This document shows positions 53,141 to 62,917 of a stretch of 64,000 nt of DNA, piece by piece (the first letter of the stretch is position 1; every line of letters begins with the position of its first letter). The notes under the pieces are model-generated. The model searched no databases. It saw only the letters and a list, made by a program, of their open reading frames with translations, and was not told the origin of the DNA. A program made the position numbers and the translations under genes. Source of the stretch: Synechococcus sp. CS-1332 (GTDB lineage: Bacteria; Cyanobacteriota; Cyanobacteriia; PCC-6307; Cyanobiaceae). The DNA is taken from positions 124,001 to 188,000 of the forward strand of contig NZ_JAHLYP010000038.1 in NCBI RefSeq assembly GCF_025127995.1, in the 5' to 3' direction.

Positions 53141-55060
53141 ATGCATCTGAGCGAGCTGAGCCATCCGAATCAGCTGCACGGCCTGAGCACCGCTGAACTC
53201 GAGGCCATGGCTCGCCAGATTCGCGAGAAGCACCTGGAGGTCGTGGCCACCAGCGGCGGCCACCTCGGTCCGGGGCTGGGGGTCGTCGAACTCACCCTCG
53301 CCCTCTACCAAACCCTCGACCTCGACCACGACCGGGTGGTGTGGGATGTGGGCCACCAGGCCTATCCCCACAAGCTGGTCACGGGCCGGTACAAGGATTT
53401 CCACACCCTGCGCCAGAGGGGCGGTGTGGCGGGCTATCTCAAACGCAGCGAGAGCCGGTTCGACCACTTCGGCGCCGGCCACGCCTCCACCAGCATCTCG
53501 GCCGCCCTGGGCATGGCCCTGGCCCGTGACCGCCGCGGCGAAGACTTCAAATGTGTCGCCGTGATCGGCGATGGCGCCCTGACCGGCGGCATGGCCCTGG
53601 AAGCGATCAACCATGCGGGCCACCTGCCGCGCACGAAGCTGCTGGTGGTGCTGAACGACAACGACATGTCGATCTCAGCGCCGGTGGGGGCCCTCTCCAC
53701 CCACCTGAACCGCATGCGGCTCAGCAAGCCGGTGCAATTCCTCTCCGGCAGCGCCGAGGAGGCGGTGAAGCACCTGCCCTTCCTGCATGGGGAGCTGCCC
53801 ACGGAGCTCAAGACCCTCAAAGAAAGCATGAAGCGGCTGGCGGTGCCCAAGGTGGGGGCCGTGTTTGAGGAGTTGGGCTTCACCTATGTGGGCCCAATAG
53901 ACGGCCACGACATCCCCGAGATGGTGCGCACCTTCCAGGCGGCCCACCGCTGTGAGGGCCCGGTGCTGGTGCACGTGGCCACCACCAAAGGCAAGGGCTA
54001 TCCCTATGCCGAAGCCGACCAGGTGGGCTACCACGCCCAGTCGGCCTTCGACCTGGCCACCGGCAAGGCCTACCCCTCCAGCAAGCCCAAGCCACCCAGC
54101 TGGAGCAAGGTCTTCGGCCAGACGCTCGTCAAGATCTGCGAGCAGGATTCCAGGGTGGTGGGCATCACCGCCGCCATGGCCACCGGCACGGGACTGGATC
54201 TGCTGGAGAAGGCGCTGCCCCAGCAGTACTTCGATGTTGGGATCGCTGAGCAGCACGCCGTCACCATGGCGGCGGGCATGGCCTGCGAAGGCCTGCGGCC
54301 GGTGGTGGCCATTTACAGCACGTTCCTGCAGCGCGCCTATGACCAGCTCATCCATGACGTGGGCATCCAGAAGTTGCCAGTCACCTTTGTGCTCGACCGT
54401 GCCGGCATCGTCGGCGCCGACGGCCCCACCCACCAGGGCCAGTACGACATCAGCTACCTGCGGGCCGTGCCGAATTTCACGGTGATGGCGCCGAAAGATG
54501 AAGCCGAACTGCAACGCATGCTGGTCACCTCGATCGCCCACGACGGCCCCTGCGCCATCCGCATTCCCCGGGGCGAAGGGGAAGGGGTGCCCCTGATGGA
54601 TGAGGGCTGGCAGCCCCTGGAGATCGGCCGTGGTGAGCTGCTCGCCGATGGCGACGACGTGCTGATCGTGGCCTATGGCTCCATGGTGGCGCCGGCCATG
54701 GCCACCGCCGGACTGCTCCAGGAGAAGGGCCTCCGGGCCGCGGTGGTCAATGCCCGTTTCCTTCGGCCCCTCGATGAGGTTCTGATCCTGCCCCTGGCGC
54801 GGCGCATCGGCCGGGTCGTGACGATGGAGGAAGGCGCCCTCCCCGGTGGCTTCGGCGCGGCGGTGGTGGAAACTCTCAACGACCACGAGCTGGCTGTCCC
54901 GGTCCTGCGCATCGGCATCCCGGACGTCCTGGTGGACCATGCCAGTCCCGACCAGAGCAAGGAACGGCTGGGCCTCACCCCCGCCCAGATGGCCGATCGG
55001 ATCTACGAGCGTTTCGGCCCCATCTTCCGCGCCAGCGTTCCCACCGCCCTTGCCGTCTGA
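53141..55060 (+). CDS. dxs: 1-deoxy-D-xylulose-5-phosphate synthase
   Basis: First enzyme of the MEP isoprenoid pathway: condenses pyruvate and glyceraldehyde 3-phosphate with thiamine diphosphate. The 639-residue protein has the usual length. Motifs: [17 protein letters not shown], the ThDP-binding [18 protein letters not shown] and the transketolase-like region [21 protein letters not shown] at 53141 with AAGGAAC directly upstream. The next gene overlaps its end by 11 bases. Confidence 0.97.
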   Translation: MHLSELSHPNQLHGLSTAELEAMARQIREKHLEVVATSGGHLGPGLGVVELTLALYQTLDLDHDRVVWDVGHQAYPHKLVTGRYKDFHTLRQRGGVAGYLKRSESRFDHFGAGHASTSISAALGMALARDRRGEDFKCVAVIGDGALTGGMALEAINHAGHLPRTKLLVVLNDNDMSISAPVGALSTHLNRMRLSKPVQFLSGSAEEAVKHLPFLHGELPTELKTLKESMKRLAVPKVGAVFEELGFTYVGPIDGHDIPEMVRTFQAAHRCEGPVLVHVATTKGKGYPYAEADQVGYHAQSAFDLATGKAYPSSKPKPPSWSKVFGQTLVKICEQDSRVVGITAAMATGTGLDLLEKALPQQYFDVGIAEQHAVTMAAGMACEGLRPVVAIYSTFLQRAYDQLIHDVGIQKLPVTFVLDRAGIVGADGPTHQGQYDISYLRAVPNFTVMAPKDEAELQRMLVTSIAHDGPCAIRIPRGEGEGVPLMDEGWQPLEIGRGELLADGDDVLIVAYGSMVAPAMATAGLLQEKGLRAAVVNARFLRPLDEVLILPLARRIGRVVTMEEGALPGGFGAAVVETLNDHELAVPVLRIGIPDVLVDHASPDQSKERLGLTPAQMADRIYERFGPIFRASVPTALAV

Positions 55061-56291
55061 GACCTCCCTCCGCTGCCAGGTGCTGGTGGTGGGGGCCGGT
55101 CCGGCCGGCGGTCACCTGGCCCGGCGTCTGGCCCTTCAGGGCGTGGATGTCGTCCTGGTCGACCGGCTCGGCGACTTGGGTCGCTCCGCCTTCAGCAGCG
55201 CGGCCCTGCCGATCGCGTCCATGGAGGCCTTCGGCCTGCCGGCGGAGGTGGTGGGCAGTCGCTGGCGCCAATGGCAGTTGATCGGGCCAGGCAGCGCCAC
55301 CCGTTCCTGGGCCTCACCCCAGCCCCTTGGCGTGGTGCTGGATTTCGGCGCGCTACGCCGGTGGCAGGCCGACCAGTGCAGTCGTTGGGGTGGGCGCGTA
55401 CATCTGGGGCTGCAGGCCTGCTCCAGTCACCAGGAGGGCGAGCGGATGGTCACCCTCCTGCGCCGCTCCGATGGCACCACGCTGCGGGTCACCAGCGACT
55501 GGACCGTGGATGCCAGCGGCCAGGCGCGGGCCCTGCTCGGGGATCCGCCGCCGGCCCAGCGTCCGCGGGATGGGCTGGTGCGGGCCGCCGGCCTGGAATG
55601 GCTGTTGCGCGTGTCTCCCGCCTGCTGGGAGCGCTGGGCCGATCGGCTCAGCTTCTGCCTCGGCAGCGACTGGGTGCCCCAGGGCTACGGCTGGATCTTT
55701 CCGATGCAGCCAGGGGTGCTGAAGCTCGGGGTGTGCCGCCTGGTCGATCCCCAGCGCCAGCAGCCGCCCCTAGGGGGCCTGATCACGGAGCTGGGCCGGC
55801 GCCTTCTGGCTGACGGAGTGGCTGGAGAGTCCTTCGATGTCCTGGACCGCCATGGCGGGCTGGTGCGCAGCTCAATCCGGCGGCTGGAACCCCACCAGCG
55901 GGGCCGGTTGGTGGGCCTGGGCGATGCGGTCAGCACGGCCAACCTGCTGGGCGGCGAAGGGATCCGCCACGCCCTCACCAGCAGCGCCGTGCTGGCTCCC
56001 CTGCTGCAGCAGGCCCTGGCAGCGTCAGGGGGGCAGGCTTCAGCGCAGCGGTCCTTGCAGGACTATGCGCCCCAATTAAGGCAAGCCCTGGGATGGCGCT
56101 GGTCCCTCAGCGGCCGGCTGGCGCGCCGCACCTGGCTGGGCTTGCACGGACCGAAGGCCGATGGGCGTCTCGACCAGGTGCTGCGGGGGCTGGAAAGGCG
56201 CAGGGCGGAGGATCTCTCGGCCCTGCTGTTTGGCTATCGCTTCGAGCGCTACGGCCTCAGGGCCATGCCGTACCTGCTCGGCTGGCGCTGA
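55050..56291 (+). CDS. Geranylgeranyl-reductase-like FAD oxidoreductase
   Basis: A 413-residue flavoprotein. The FAD-binding [14 protein letters not shown] lies near residue 17; the middle has [17 protein letters not shown] and the C-terminal half [21 protein letters not shown], both typical of the geranylgeranyl-reductase/lycopene-cyclase superfamily. It is not ChlP itself, as far as can be seen. It starts with TTG at 55050 inside dxs, or GTG at 55080. Overlap with dxs suggests an isoprenoid or carotenoid substrate. Convergent with psaK. Confidence 0.82.
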   Translation: MPSETSLRCQVLVVGAGPAGGHLARRLALQGVDVVLVDRLGDLGRSAFSSAALPIASMEAFGLPAEVVGSRWRQWQLIGPGSATRSWASPQPLGVVLDFGALRRWQADQCSRWGGRVHLGLQACSSHQEGERMVTLLRRSDGTTLRVTSDWTVDASGQARALLGDPPPAQRPRDGLVRAAGLEWLLRVSPACWERWADRLSFCLGSDWVPQGYGWIFPMQPGVLKLGVCRLVDPQRQQPPLGGLITELGRRLLADGVAGESFDVLDRHGGLVRSSIRRLEPHQRGRLVGLGDAVSTANLLGGEGIRHALTSSAVLAPLLQQALAASGGQASAQRSLQDYAPQLRQALGWRWSLSGRLARRTWLGLHGPKADGRLDQVLRGLERRRAEDLSALLFGYRFERYGLRAMPYLLGWR

Positions 56292-56295
56292 GGCG

Positions 56296-56553
56296 TCAGA
56301 GGACGCCGCGGGAGGCCAGACCCAGGATCGCGCCCATGCCGAGGATGTGGCCCAGGCTGGTGGTGCCGAGCATGGCGCCGTGGCTGAAGCCGCCGAAGAA
56401 GGAGTTGTTGGGCAGTTGCAGTCCCACGTTCTGTTGCTGGATGGTGGCCTTGCCGATGGCGATGGCGATGACGTTGCAGACGATCATGACCAGGGCCACC
56501 TTGGGAGACCAACTGATCGACGCGGGAGCCATGGCCAGGAGGGGAGCGATCAT
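56296..56553 (-). CDS. psaK: Photosystem I subunit PsaK
   Basis: An 85-residue PSI subunit with two membrane helices (about 18-35 and 58-80) joined by the conserved loop GLQLPNNSFFGGFSHGAMLGTTSLGH, the best-known part of the family. It links antenna chlorophylls on the PSI edge. ATG at 56553. It ends five bases from the convergent flavoprotein gene. DUF3593 and DUF2499 lie upstream on the same strand. Confidence 0.95.
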   Translation of the reverse strand: MIAPLLAMAPASISWSPKVALVMIVCNVIAIAIGKATIQQQNVGLQLPNNSFFGGFSHGAMLGTTSLGHILGMGAILGLASRGVL

Positions 56554-56619
56554 GATGCACTTGCTGACGCCCCATCTTCCGGGTCAAGGCGTGCTGTGCC
56601 CCGCCCCCTTAAGACTTGT

Positions 56620-57009
56620 TCACCTGGGGGCGTCGGGCGGCTGCTGTTCTTCGGATGGGGATGGCACTGATGGGGCGGCACGCGGTTGAAGCGGCGGGGT
56701 CTGCTCTGGCCGAAATCCCAGCAGCACCACCAGGTTGCTGAGGGTCAGGAAGGCTTCAGCGCCACCGTGGAGGGGATCCACATCGGCCAGCTGCCGGCCG
56801 TAGGCCAGCTGGGCCACCACGGCGGCGGCAATCGTGACCGCCACGAACAGCAGCGTCAACTGGAACCCCCGCAGCGCCAGGCGCGGAAAGGCCCTCACCT
56901 TCTGGGCCCACCACAGGAAGGCCAGGTAGGGCAGGAGGGAGAGGACGAAGAACGGAGAGGGATCGACGCCACCGAGGCGCTGAAACCATTCGGCCAGGGG
57001 GACGGTCAC
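56620..57009 (-). CDS. DUF3593 membrane protein
   Basis: A 129-residue protein with about three hydrophobic segments and the family core DPSPFFVLSLLPYLAFLWWA, RGFQLTLLFVAVTI and DPLHGGAEAFLTLSNLVVLLGF. The family is found in cyanobacteria and plastids with no known function. GTG at 57009 overlaps the DUF2499 stop (GTGA), so the pair is coupled. It may be part of a thylakoid complex. Confidence 0.85.
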   Translation of the reverse strand: MTVPLAEWFQRLGGVDPSPFFVLSLLPYLAFLWWAQKVRAFPRLALRGFQLTLLFVAVTIAAAVVAQLAYGRQLADVDPLHGGAEAFLTLSNLVVLLGFRPEQTPPLQPRAAPSVPSPSEEQQPPDAPR

Positions 57010-57323
57010 GGGGGCCCGTCCTCCGGGCTGAGCCGCTGCAGGCGCAGCAGGTTCCAGGCGGCCAGGGCCAGGGCCCCGTTGCCCAGGGCGGTGAGACCGG
57101 CCTGCAGCACCACCAGTCCCTTGAGGGCCTCACTGTTGTCGAACAGATGCCAGGTGCAGGCCGCCATGGCGCTCACCAGGGCCGGCACCATGGCCAGCGC
57201 CAGCCAGCGCCAGCCCCCTTCCCGCCGCAGTCGGCCGTAGGCCTGAACGGCGAGGATCGCCAGCATCCACTCGAGCACCGAGGTGATGTGGATCCACCAG
57301 GTGGGCAGCGACAGCGCGTGCAT
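57006..57323 (-). CDS. DUF2499 (Ycf49-like) membrane protein
   Basis: A 105-residue protein with three hydrophobic helices. It begins MHALSLPTWWIHITSVLEWMLA, the Ycf49 family signature, and has MAACTWHLFDNSEALKGLVVLQAGLTALGN. Members are encoded in some algal plastids. Function unknown. ATG at 57323, divergent from csaB; coupled to DUF3593 through a 4-base overlap. Confidence 0.88.
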   Translation of the reverse strand: MHALSLPTWWIHITSVLEWMLAILAVQAYGRLRREGGWRWLALAMVPALVSAMAACTWHLFDNSEALKGLVVLQAGLTALGNGALALAAWNLLRLQRLSPEDGPP

Positions 57324-57378
57324 GGAGAAAGCCTGGTGCGATCCGTAATGTACGGAGCCGGAACTACCGCTGCGTCGG

Positions 57379-58410
57379 ATGCGTGCTCTGATCTGCGGGT
57401 ACTACGGCGAGCACAACCTCGGCGATGACGCCCTGCTCCAGGTGCTGCTGGGCCAGCTGCCCGCCGGCTGTCAGCCTGTGGTCACGGCCCACGACCAGGC
57501 CCTGGTGCGCGAACGCTTCGGGGTGGAAACGACCGATCGCCGCCGCCTGGGGTCGGTGCTGGCCGCCCTCAGCCGCTGCGAGGCCCTGGTGCTCGGCGGC
57601 GGCAGCCTGCTCCAGGACACCACCAGTTTCCAGAGCCTGCTCTACTACGGCGCCCTGATGCTGGCGGCTCGGGTCCGGGGCCTGCCCGTGATCCTCTGGG
57701 GCCAGGGGCTGGGTCCCCTGCACCGCCGCCGCAGCCGGGCCCTGGTACGGGGGTTGCTCCCCCTGGCCACGGCGATCAGCTGGCGTGATACCGCTTCCGC
57801 TGGCCAGGCGAGGGCCTGGGGGGTGGAGGCCTCCGTCGGCAGTGATCCGGTGTGGGGCCTGCCGGCCCAGGCCTGGAGCGGCCGCGGTGGGCCGATCGTG
57901 CTCTGCTTCCGGCCGGTGCAGCAGCTGGGTGGTGCGGCCTGGGTGCCCTACTTGCAAGCCCTCGAACGTCTGGCGGAGGCGGCCGACCGGGAGGTGCTGT
58001 GGCTCCCCTTCCATCAGGATCAGGACCGGGGTCTGCTGGCGAGTCTCACCCAGCAGGGTCTGGTGGGCCCGGCGCTCGCGGGCCGCAGCCGCGAACTGTC
58101 GGTCCAGACCCCTGAGGAGGCCATGGGCGTCTTCCGGCAGGCGGGTCTGGTGCTCGCCATGCGGTTGCATGGGTTGATCCTGGCGGCACTGGCAGGAAGC
58201 CCCTGTGTCGCCCTCAGCTATGACCCCAAGGTGGGCGCCGCGGCGGCGGGCATCGGCTGTCCCTGTCAGGACCTCGATGCCACACCCTCAGGACCCTTCC
58301 TGGCGAGCTGGGCCGCCGTGCTCGACACGCCGCCAGTCGGTGCTGGCACGGCCGCTCTGCAGCGCGGCAGCCAGGTGCACCGGGAGGTACTGGCGGCCCT
58401 GAAGGCCTGA
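57379..58410 (+). CDS. csaB: Polysaccharide pyruvyl transferase CsaB
   Basis: Adds a pyruvyl ketal to cell-wall polysaccharide, which lets S-layer or SLH-domain proteins bind. The 343-residue protein opens with YYGEHNLGDDALLQVLL and carries LVLGGGSLLQDTTS, ILWGQGLGPL and the C-terminal AMRLHGLILAALAGSPCVALSYDPKV; all are CsaB marks. Cyanobacterial cells use SLH-domain porins anchored this way. ATG at 57379. No transferase acceptor gene is near. Confidence 0.93.
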   Translation: MRALICGYYGEHNLGDDALLQVLLGQLPAGCQPVVTAHDQALVRERFGVETTDRRRLGSVLAALSRCEALVLGGGSLLQDTTSFQSLLYYGALMLAARVRGLPVILWGQGLGPLHRRRSRALVRGLLPLATAISWRDTASAGQARAWGVEASVGSDPVWGLPAQAWSGRGGPIVLCFRPVQQLGGAAWVPYLQALERLAEAADREVLWLPFHQDQDRGLLASLTQQGLVGPALAGRSRELSVQTPEEAMGVFRQAGLVLAMRLHGLILAALAGSPCVALSYDPKVGAAAAGIGCPCQDLDATPSGPFLASWAAVLDTPPVGAGTAALQRGSQVHREVLAALKA

Positions 58411-58431
58411 TTCCCGCCGCGGGGCTCGGCA

Positions 58432-59289
58432 TCAGTCGGGCCGTAGCAGCACCGCTTGGTCGATCCGACGGCCCTGGCTGTCCCAGGCCTCGAGGCGCAT
58501 CCGGTCAGGGGTGGCGCTGACTTCAGCGAAGCCGTAGGTGCTCAGGGCTCGGGTGGTGTTGGCGTTGGGCAGCACGGCTCGCAGCTGGGCACCGCCGTTG
58601 CCCACCGTGAGGTAGGTGGTGCCATCGATCGGGCGGGTGCGCTCGTAGTGGTGGTCGTGGCCATTGATGTACAGCTGCACCCCGTAGCGGCGGAACAGGG
58701 GCGTGAGCCGGGCGATGGCCGCCGGATCATTGCCATAGAAGCCGGACGAGTGGATCGGGTGATGCCCCACCACCACCTTCCAGGGGGCCGTGCTGGCGGC
58801 CAGAGCCTGCTGCAGCCAGGGCCTCTGATGCTGCCAGCGGGCGTTGACGTTGGTGTCCAGCAGGAAGAACTGCACCGGCCCGCGCCGCAGGGTGTACCAG
58901 CGGCCCTTCATGCCGAAGGGGGGGAACGCGATCTGCGGCTCACCGTTGGCGGTGCGGATGTCGTGGTTGCCGAGGACGGCGTGGAAGGGGACCCCGGCCC
59001 GCAGCAGGGTGGCATAGGGCCTGCGGAAGGTGCTCTCCACCAGGGCCAGGTCGCCGGAGGGGTAGATGTTGTCGCCAGCCAGGAGCACCAGATCCACCGG
59101 CGCGCGCCGATGGGCGTCGGCCATCCGCTGGCCCACCGCCCGCTGGTGGGCATTGCCGCTGCCGCTGTCTCCGGTGGCCAGGAAGCGCAGGCTGTCAGCG
59201 GAGGGATCGCCATGGCCTGACAACGCCAGCAGCGGCAGGCCAACGAACGTGGCTCCGATCAGGCCCAGGAGGCGCCGGCGCCAGATCAA
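58432..59289 (-). CDS. Exported purple-acid-phosphatase-like phosphoesterase
   Basis: A 285-residue metallophosphatase with an N-terminal signal/anchor (about 5-25). Motifs in order: GDSGSGN, AGDNIYPSG, GNHD, GHHPIHS and GHDHHYER; this combination is of the purple-acid-phosphatase-like type. A phosphate-scavenging role in the periplasm is plausible. The start is TTG at 59289, overlapping the stop of the peroxiredoxin gene (TTGA), so the two are coupled. Confidence 0.85.
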   Translation of the reverse strand: MIWRRRLLGLIGATFVGLPLLALSGHGDPSADSLRFLATGDSGSGNAHQRAVGQRMADAHRRAPVDLVLLAGDNIYPSGDLALVESTFRRPYATLLRAGVPFHAVLGNHDIRTANGEPQIAFPPFGMKGRWYTLRRGPVQFFLLDTNVNARWQHQRPWLQQALAASTAPWKVVVGHHPIHSSGFYGNDPAAIARLTPLFRRYGVQLYINGHDHHYERTRPIDGTTYLTVGNGGAQLRAVLPNANTTRALSTYGFAEVSATPDRMRLEAWDSQGRRIDQAVLLRPD

Positions 59290-59855
59290 AGCGCGCTCTC
59301 CCCCTGCAGCCTGGCCAGCTCCGCCAGCACCTCCTGGCTGTGGCCGGAGGGCCTGACCGCCACCCAGCTGGCCCTCAGGACACCCTCCGGATCGATCAGG
59401 AAGCTATGGCGGGCCGAGAAGGGGGCCAGCCAGGAGCCGAAGCGCCGGCTGACAAGCCCGCCGGGGTCGGAGAGCAGTGGGTAGGCCAAACCCTCGCTGC
59501 CGCAGAAGGAGAGATGGGCCTCGGCGTCATCGGCACTCACGCCCACCACCTCGGCGTTGCGGGCATGGAAGCTGGCCAGGTCGCGCTGGAAGCCGCGGGC
59601 CTCCAGGGTGCAGCCGCTGGTGAAATCCTTGGGATAGAAGTAGAGCGCCATCCAGCGGCCCTGGAACTCTCCGGTGGAGAGGTGGGTCTCCCTTACCGCC
59701 CCATCGGGCCCCGGTGCCACACCGTCGAGATCAAAGAGAGGGGCTGGTTGGCCGATCTCCGGCAAGGTGCCGCCGATGGCCCCGGCTCGGGATGGACGCA
59801 CCAGCAGGCCGATGCTGGCCAGCGCCGCTCCACCTAAAAATATGCGACGCTCCAC
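59286..59855 (-). CDS. PrxQ/BCP-type peroxiredoxin, exported
   Basis: A 189-residue peroxiredoxin with a signal peptide (about 1-25), so it acts in the lumen or periplasm. The peroxidatic cysteine is Cys82 in DFTSGCTLEARGF. In PrxQ proteins of the C-x4-C type the resolving cysteine sits five residues on; here that position is Arg87. Cys118 (SFCGSEG) is the only other cysteine and might resolve the disulfide instead. Starts with GTG at 59855. Coupled with the phosphatase behind it. Confidence 0.87.
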   Translation of the reverse strand: MERRIFLGGAALASIGLLVRPSRAGAIGGTLPEIGQPAPLFDLDGVAPGPDGAVRETHLSTGEFQGRWMALYFYPKDFTSGCTLEARGFQRDLASFHARNAEVVGVSADDAEAHLSFCGSEGLAYPLLSDPGGLVSRRFGSWLAPFSARHSFLIDPEGVLRASWVAVRPSGHSQEVLAELARLQGESAL

Positions 59856-59927
59856 GAGCTTGACTGCATCAGGAGTGGACCCTAGCGATGCTTCAGGCCT
59901 ACCCCGGGGCTGTGGATCTACGCCGGT

Positions 59928-60164
59928 TCAGATCTTGGCCAGGTTGACACCCAATTCCTTGGCATAGGTGCCGAGGCCTTTCTTCAGGATGGTCTTGAGG
60001 GCCTTGGTGGACACCCGCAGCTTGATGAAGCGATTGCCCTCGGCCCACCACAGCCGACGCTCCTGCAGATTCACCTGCTGCAGCTTCTTGGTGCGCACGT
60101 GGGAATGGCTGACGGCCATGCCGTTGTTGGCGCGCTTGCCGGTGAGCTGACAGACCCGGGACAT
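59928..60164 (-). CDS. rpmB: 50S ribosomal protein L28
   Basis: A 78-residue basic ribosomal protein. [21 protein letters not shown] at the N-terminus and the [23 protein letters not shown] stretch are family signatures; only one N-terminal cysteine of the zinc-ribbon type is kept. ATG at 60164. A possible -10 element TAAACT lies upstream. The peroxiredoxin gene follows 72 bp downstream. Confidence 0.96.
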   Translation of the reverse strand: MSRVCQLTGKRANNGMAVSHSHVRTKKLQQVNLQERRLWWAEGNRFIKLRVSTKALKTILKKGLGTYAKELGVNLAKI

Positions 60165-60246
60165 GACGTTGTGACGACGGTGGACGATGCAGGCCTGAGC
60201 CAGCCTGAGAGTTTACCAAATGGTGTCTGGCTCGGCCCCGTGGCCG

Positions 60247-61242
60247 TCAGTGAAGGAGTCTGGCGCCGCTCTGGGGATCGAACCACAGTTCGTGCTGCCG
60301 CTGCCAGCTCAGTCGCGGTTCCTGGGGCGTCGCTGTCTCGGGGGCGGTGAGCACCCGCAGGGTGCCCCACTGGCTGTCGAGCCAGAGGAGTTGCTGGTGG
60401 CCCCACCACTCACGGCGCAGCAACCGTGCCGCCACGGCACCGTCCTCGCTCAGGTGCAGGTGCTCGGGCCGCAGGCCGAGCTGGCGTCCGGGCTCGATCG
60501 ACAGCAGGTTGATCGCTGGCCGGCCCAGAAACGAGGCAACGAATCGGTTGGCGGGGTTGGTGTAGAGCTCCCGCGGGCTGCCCACCTGCTGCAGCCGGCC
60601 TGCCTCGAGCAGGGCGATGCGGTCGGCCATGCCCACGGCCTCCTGCTGGTCGTGGGTCACGTAGATCACCGGTTGCTCCCGGCCGCAAAGCAGCCGCCGC
60701 AGTTCCGGTCGCAGGTCCTCCCGCAGCTGGGCGTCGAGGTTGCTCATCGGCTCATCCAGCAGAACGATCCGTGGTTGGCGGAGCAGGGCCCGGGCCAGGG
60801 CCACCCGCTGGCGCTGGCCGCCGGAGAGCTGGGCGGGCCGGCGATGGCGCAGCTCCCCGAGCTGCAGCAGGTCGAGGGTGGCGTCGATGCGTCGCTGGCG
60901 CTCGCGGACGGCCATCCCGCGCACCTGCAGGCCCAGCTCCAGGTTGCCCGCCACGCTCAGGTGGGGGTAGAGGGCGTAACTCTGGAAGACCATCGCCACC
61001 TGCCGTTCGCCTGGGCCCCGCTCGCTGAGATCCTCCCCGTCAAGGAGCACCTGTCCTCCGCTGGCTGGATCCAGCCCCGCCACCAGGCGCAGGGTGGTGG
61101 ACTTGCCGCAGCCGCTGGGTCCCAGCAGGGCGACGCATTCGCCGGGGGCGACGTGCAGGTCGAGCCGATCCAGCAACCGCCGTTCCCCCACTTCGCGGCA
61201 CAGCTGCCGCAGTTCCAGACCGGCGCCGGAGGCGGTGCTCAT
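60247..61242 (-). CDS. Carbohydrate ABC transporter ATPase, UgpC/MalK type
   Basis: A 331-residue ATPase with Walker A GPSGCGKST (41-49), the LSGGQRQRVALARALL signature near 138, DEPMSNLD near 160, and a C-terminal TOBE-like regulatory domain (about 240-330). It powers the importer whose two permeases and binding protein lie directly upstream in the same operon; the ATG at 61242 overlaps the stop of the second permease (ATGA). The four-gene set resembles the glucosylglycerol/sucrose/trehalose (Ggt-type) importer of cyanobacteria, but the substrate is inferred. Confidence 0.9.
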   Translation of the reverse strand: MSTASGAGLELRQLCREVGERRLLDRLDLHVAPGECVALLGPSGCGKSTTLRLVAGLDPASGGQVLLDGEDLSERGPGERQVAMVFQSYALYPHLSVAGNLELGLQVRGMAVRERQRRIDATLDLLQLGELRHRRPAQLSGGQRQRVALARALLRQPRIVLLDEPMSNLDAQLREDLRPELRRLLCGREQPVIYVTHDQQEAVGMADRIALLEAGRLQQVGSPRELYTNPANRFVASFLGRPAINLLSIEPGRQLGLRPEHLHLSEDGAVAARLLRREWWGHQQLLWLDSQWGTLRVLTAPETATPQEPRLSWQRQHELWFDPQSGARLLH

Positions 61243-62033
61243 CCCTTCACCGCCCCACGGGTGAGTCCCGAGACGATCGACCTCTGGGCCAGCAACACCA
61301 AAACAAGCAGGGGCAGGCTGCCCAGCACGGTGGCAGCGGCGAAGGCGCCGTAGGGGATGGTGAACACCGAGCCGCCCCCGATCCGGGCGATGGCGATCGG
61401 CAGGGTGAGCAGATCGTCGCGGCTGATCCAGGTGAGCGCGATGGCGTACTCGTTCCAGCTGGCCAGGAAGACCAGGATGGCCGTGCTGGCCAGGGCCGGC
61501 CCCAGCAGGGGGAGAAGAACGAATCGGAGCCGCTGACCCAGATGGAGGCCCTCCAGCCGCGCGGCATCCTCCAGCTCCCCGGGAAGGTCGGCGAGGGCGG
61601 CCCGCAGCAGCAGCACGGCCAGGGGCAGGGACAAGGCCGTGTAGGGCAGGCTGAGGGTGAGCAGGTTGTTGGCCAGGCCGAAGCTCCGGGCCATCTCCAG
61701 CAGCGCCAGGAACAGCAGCACGGTGGGGAACATGGCCGCCGCCACCAGAGCCAGGCCCACCCCCCAGCGCAAGGGCCCCCCTTGCTTCTGCAAGCCGTAG
61801 GCGCAGGGCACCGCCAGCAGCAGGGTGAGCAGGGTGGTGGCCAGACCCACCAGGGCGCTGTTGCCCAGGTACCGCCAGAAGGGGGGGTCGCCGGAGAGCA
61901 CCAGCTGGTAGTTGGCCAGTGTCCAGGGGTTGCCCTCCAGCAGGGGCGCCACCAGGGCTTCCGGGCGCAGCAGGGAGGTACGCAGCTGCCAGAGCAGGGG
62001 CCCCAGGCTCCAGAGCAGCACAAGCAGCCTCAT
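61239..62033 (-). CDS. Carbohydrate ABC transporter permease 2
   Basis: A 264-residue permease of the MalG/UgpE type with six spans and the EAA loop EDAARLEGLHLGQRLRFVLLPLL near 152-174. The first span is short, starting at MRLLVLLWSLGPLLWQ. The ATG overlaps the stop of permease 1 (ATGA), and its own stop overlaps the ATPase start. Works as a heterodimer with permease 1. Confidence 0.9.
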   Translation of the reverse strand: MRLLVLLWSLGPLLWQLRTSLLRPEALVAPLLEGNPWTLANYQLVLSGDPPFWRYLGNSALVGLATTLLTLLLAVPCAYGLQKQGGPLRWGVGLALVAAAMFPTVLLFLALLEMARSFGLANNLLTLSLPYTALSLPLAVLLLRAALADLPGELEDAARLEGLHLGQRLRFVLLPLLGPALASTAILVFLASWNEYAIALTWISRDDLLTLPIAIARIGGGSVFTIPYGAFAAATVLGSLPLLVLVLLAQRSIVSGLTRGAVKG

Positions 62034-62917
62034 GCCGCCCGCTCCGTCGTTCGCTCCAGGCCAGCGCGCCGCAGCAGCAGCCAGCCGCCGCCGAGCGGCA
62101 CCAGTAACAGCAGGAACGTGGCGAGCATCACCGTGCTGGCGTAGCCGAAGTCCAGGAAACGCATGGCATTGAGATAGGCATAAAGGGCCAGGCTCTCGGT
62201 GCTGCCGGCAGGCCCGCCGCCCGTGAGCACCTGGATCAGGTCAAACACCCCGAGGGCCTGGGCGAGTCGGAACAGCACGGCCAGGGTGATGTAGGGCACC
62301 AACAGCGGCAGGGTGAGGCGGCGCAGGATCTGGAGGCGGCTGGCCCCCTCCAGGCGCAGGGCCTCCTCCAGGTCCACTGGAATCGTTTGCAGCCCCGCCA
62401 GCAGCAGCAGGGCCACGAACGGCATGGTCTTCCAGACATCCGCCAGCACCACAAAGAACCAGGTGGTGGCCGGGGTGGAGAGAAAGCCATAGCTGCTGCC
62501 GCCCAGGGAGCGGATGGCGGCGTTGAGCGGTCCATGGGGATCGTTGAGGATCCAGCGCCAACCCAGGGCCATCACCGTGGTGGGCAGGGCCCAGGGCAGC
62601 AGGGTCAGGGCCCGCAGGGGGCCGCGGCCCCGCAAGGGGCGGTGCAGCAGCAGGGCCAGGGCCAGGCCCCCCAGCAGTTCCAGGGCCACCGAGCAGATGG
62701 CGAACCTCAGGGTCTGGCCCGCATCCGTCCAGAAGCGGACGTCATCGAGCAGACGGCCCCAGTTGGCGCCTCCATTCGGGACGGGCACCAGCCCGGTGAG
62801 CACCGAGCTGGCGTGGAAGCTCAGCCAGCCGTAGCGCAGCAGGGGATAGAGAAACACCGCCGCCAGCAGGACCAGCGCCGGCAGTATCAACAGAAGCGAA
62901 CTGCTGCGGGTTCTCAT
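62030..62917 (-). CDS. Carbohydrate ABC transporter permease 1
   Basis: A 295-residue permease of the MalF/UgpA type with six membrane spans. The EAA loop reads EEALRLEGASRLQILRRLTLPLL near 184-206. ATG at 62917 overlaps the stop of the binding-protein gene. Compare the lone permease at 36623-37519, which is of the same MalF type but has no partner. Confidence 0.91.
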   Translation of the reverse strand: MRTRSSSLLLILPALVLLAAVFLYPLLRYGWLSFHASSVLTGLVPVPNGGANWGRLLDDVRFWTDAGQTLRFAICSVALELLGGLALALLLHRPLRGRGPLRALTLLPWALPTTVMALGWRWILNDPHGPLNAAIRSLGGSSYGFLSTPATTWFFVVLADVWKTMPFVALLLLAGLQTIPVDLEEALRLEGASRLQILRRLTLPLLVPYITLAVLFRLAQALGVFDLIQVLTGGGPAGSTESLALYAYLNAMRFLDFGYASTVMLATFLLLLVPLGGGWLLLRRAGLERTTERAA

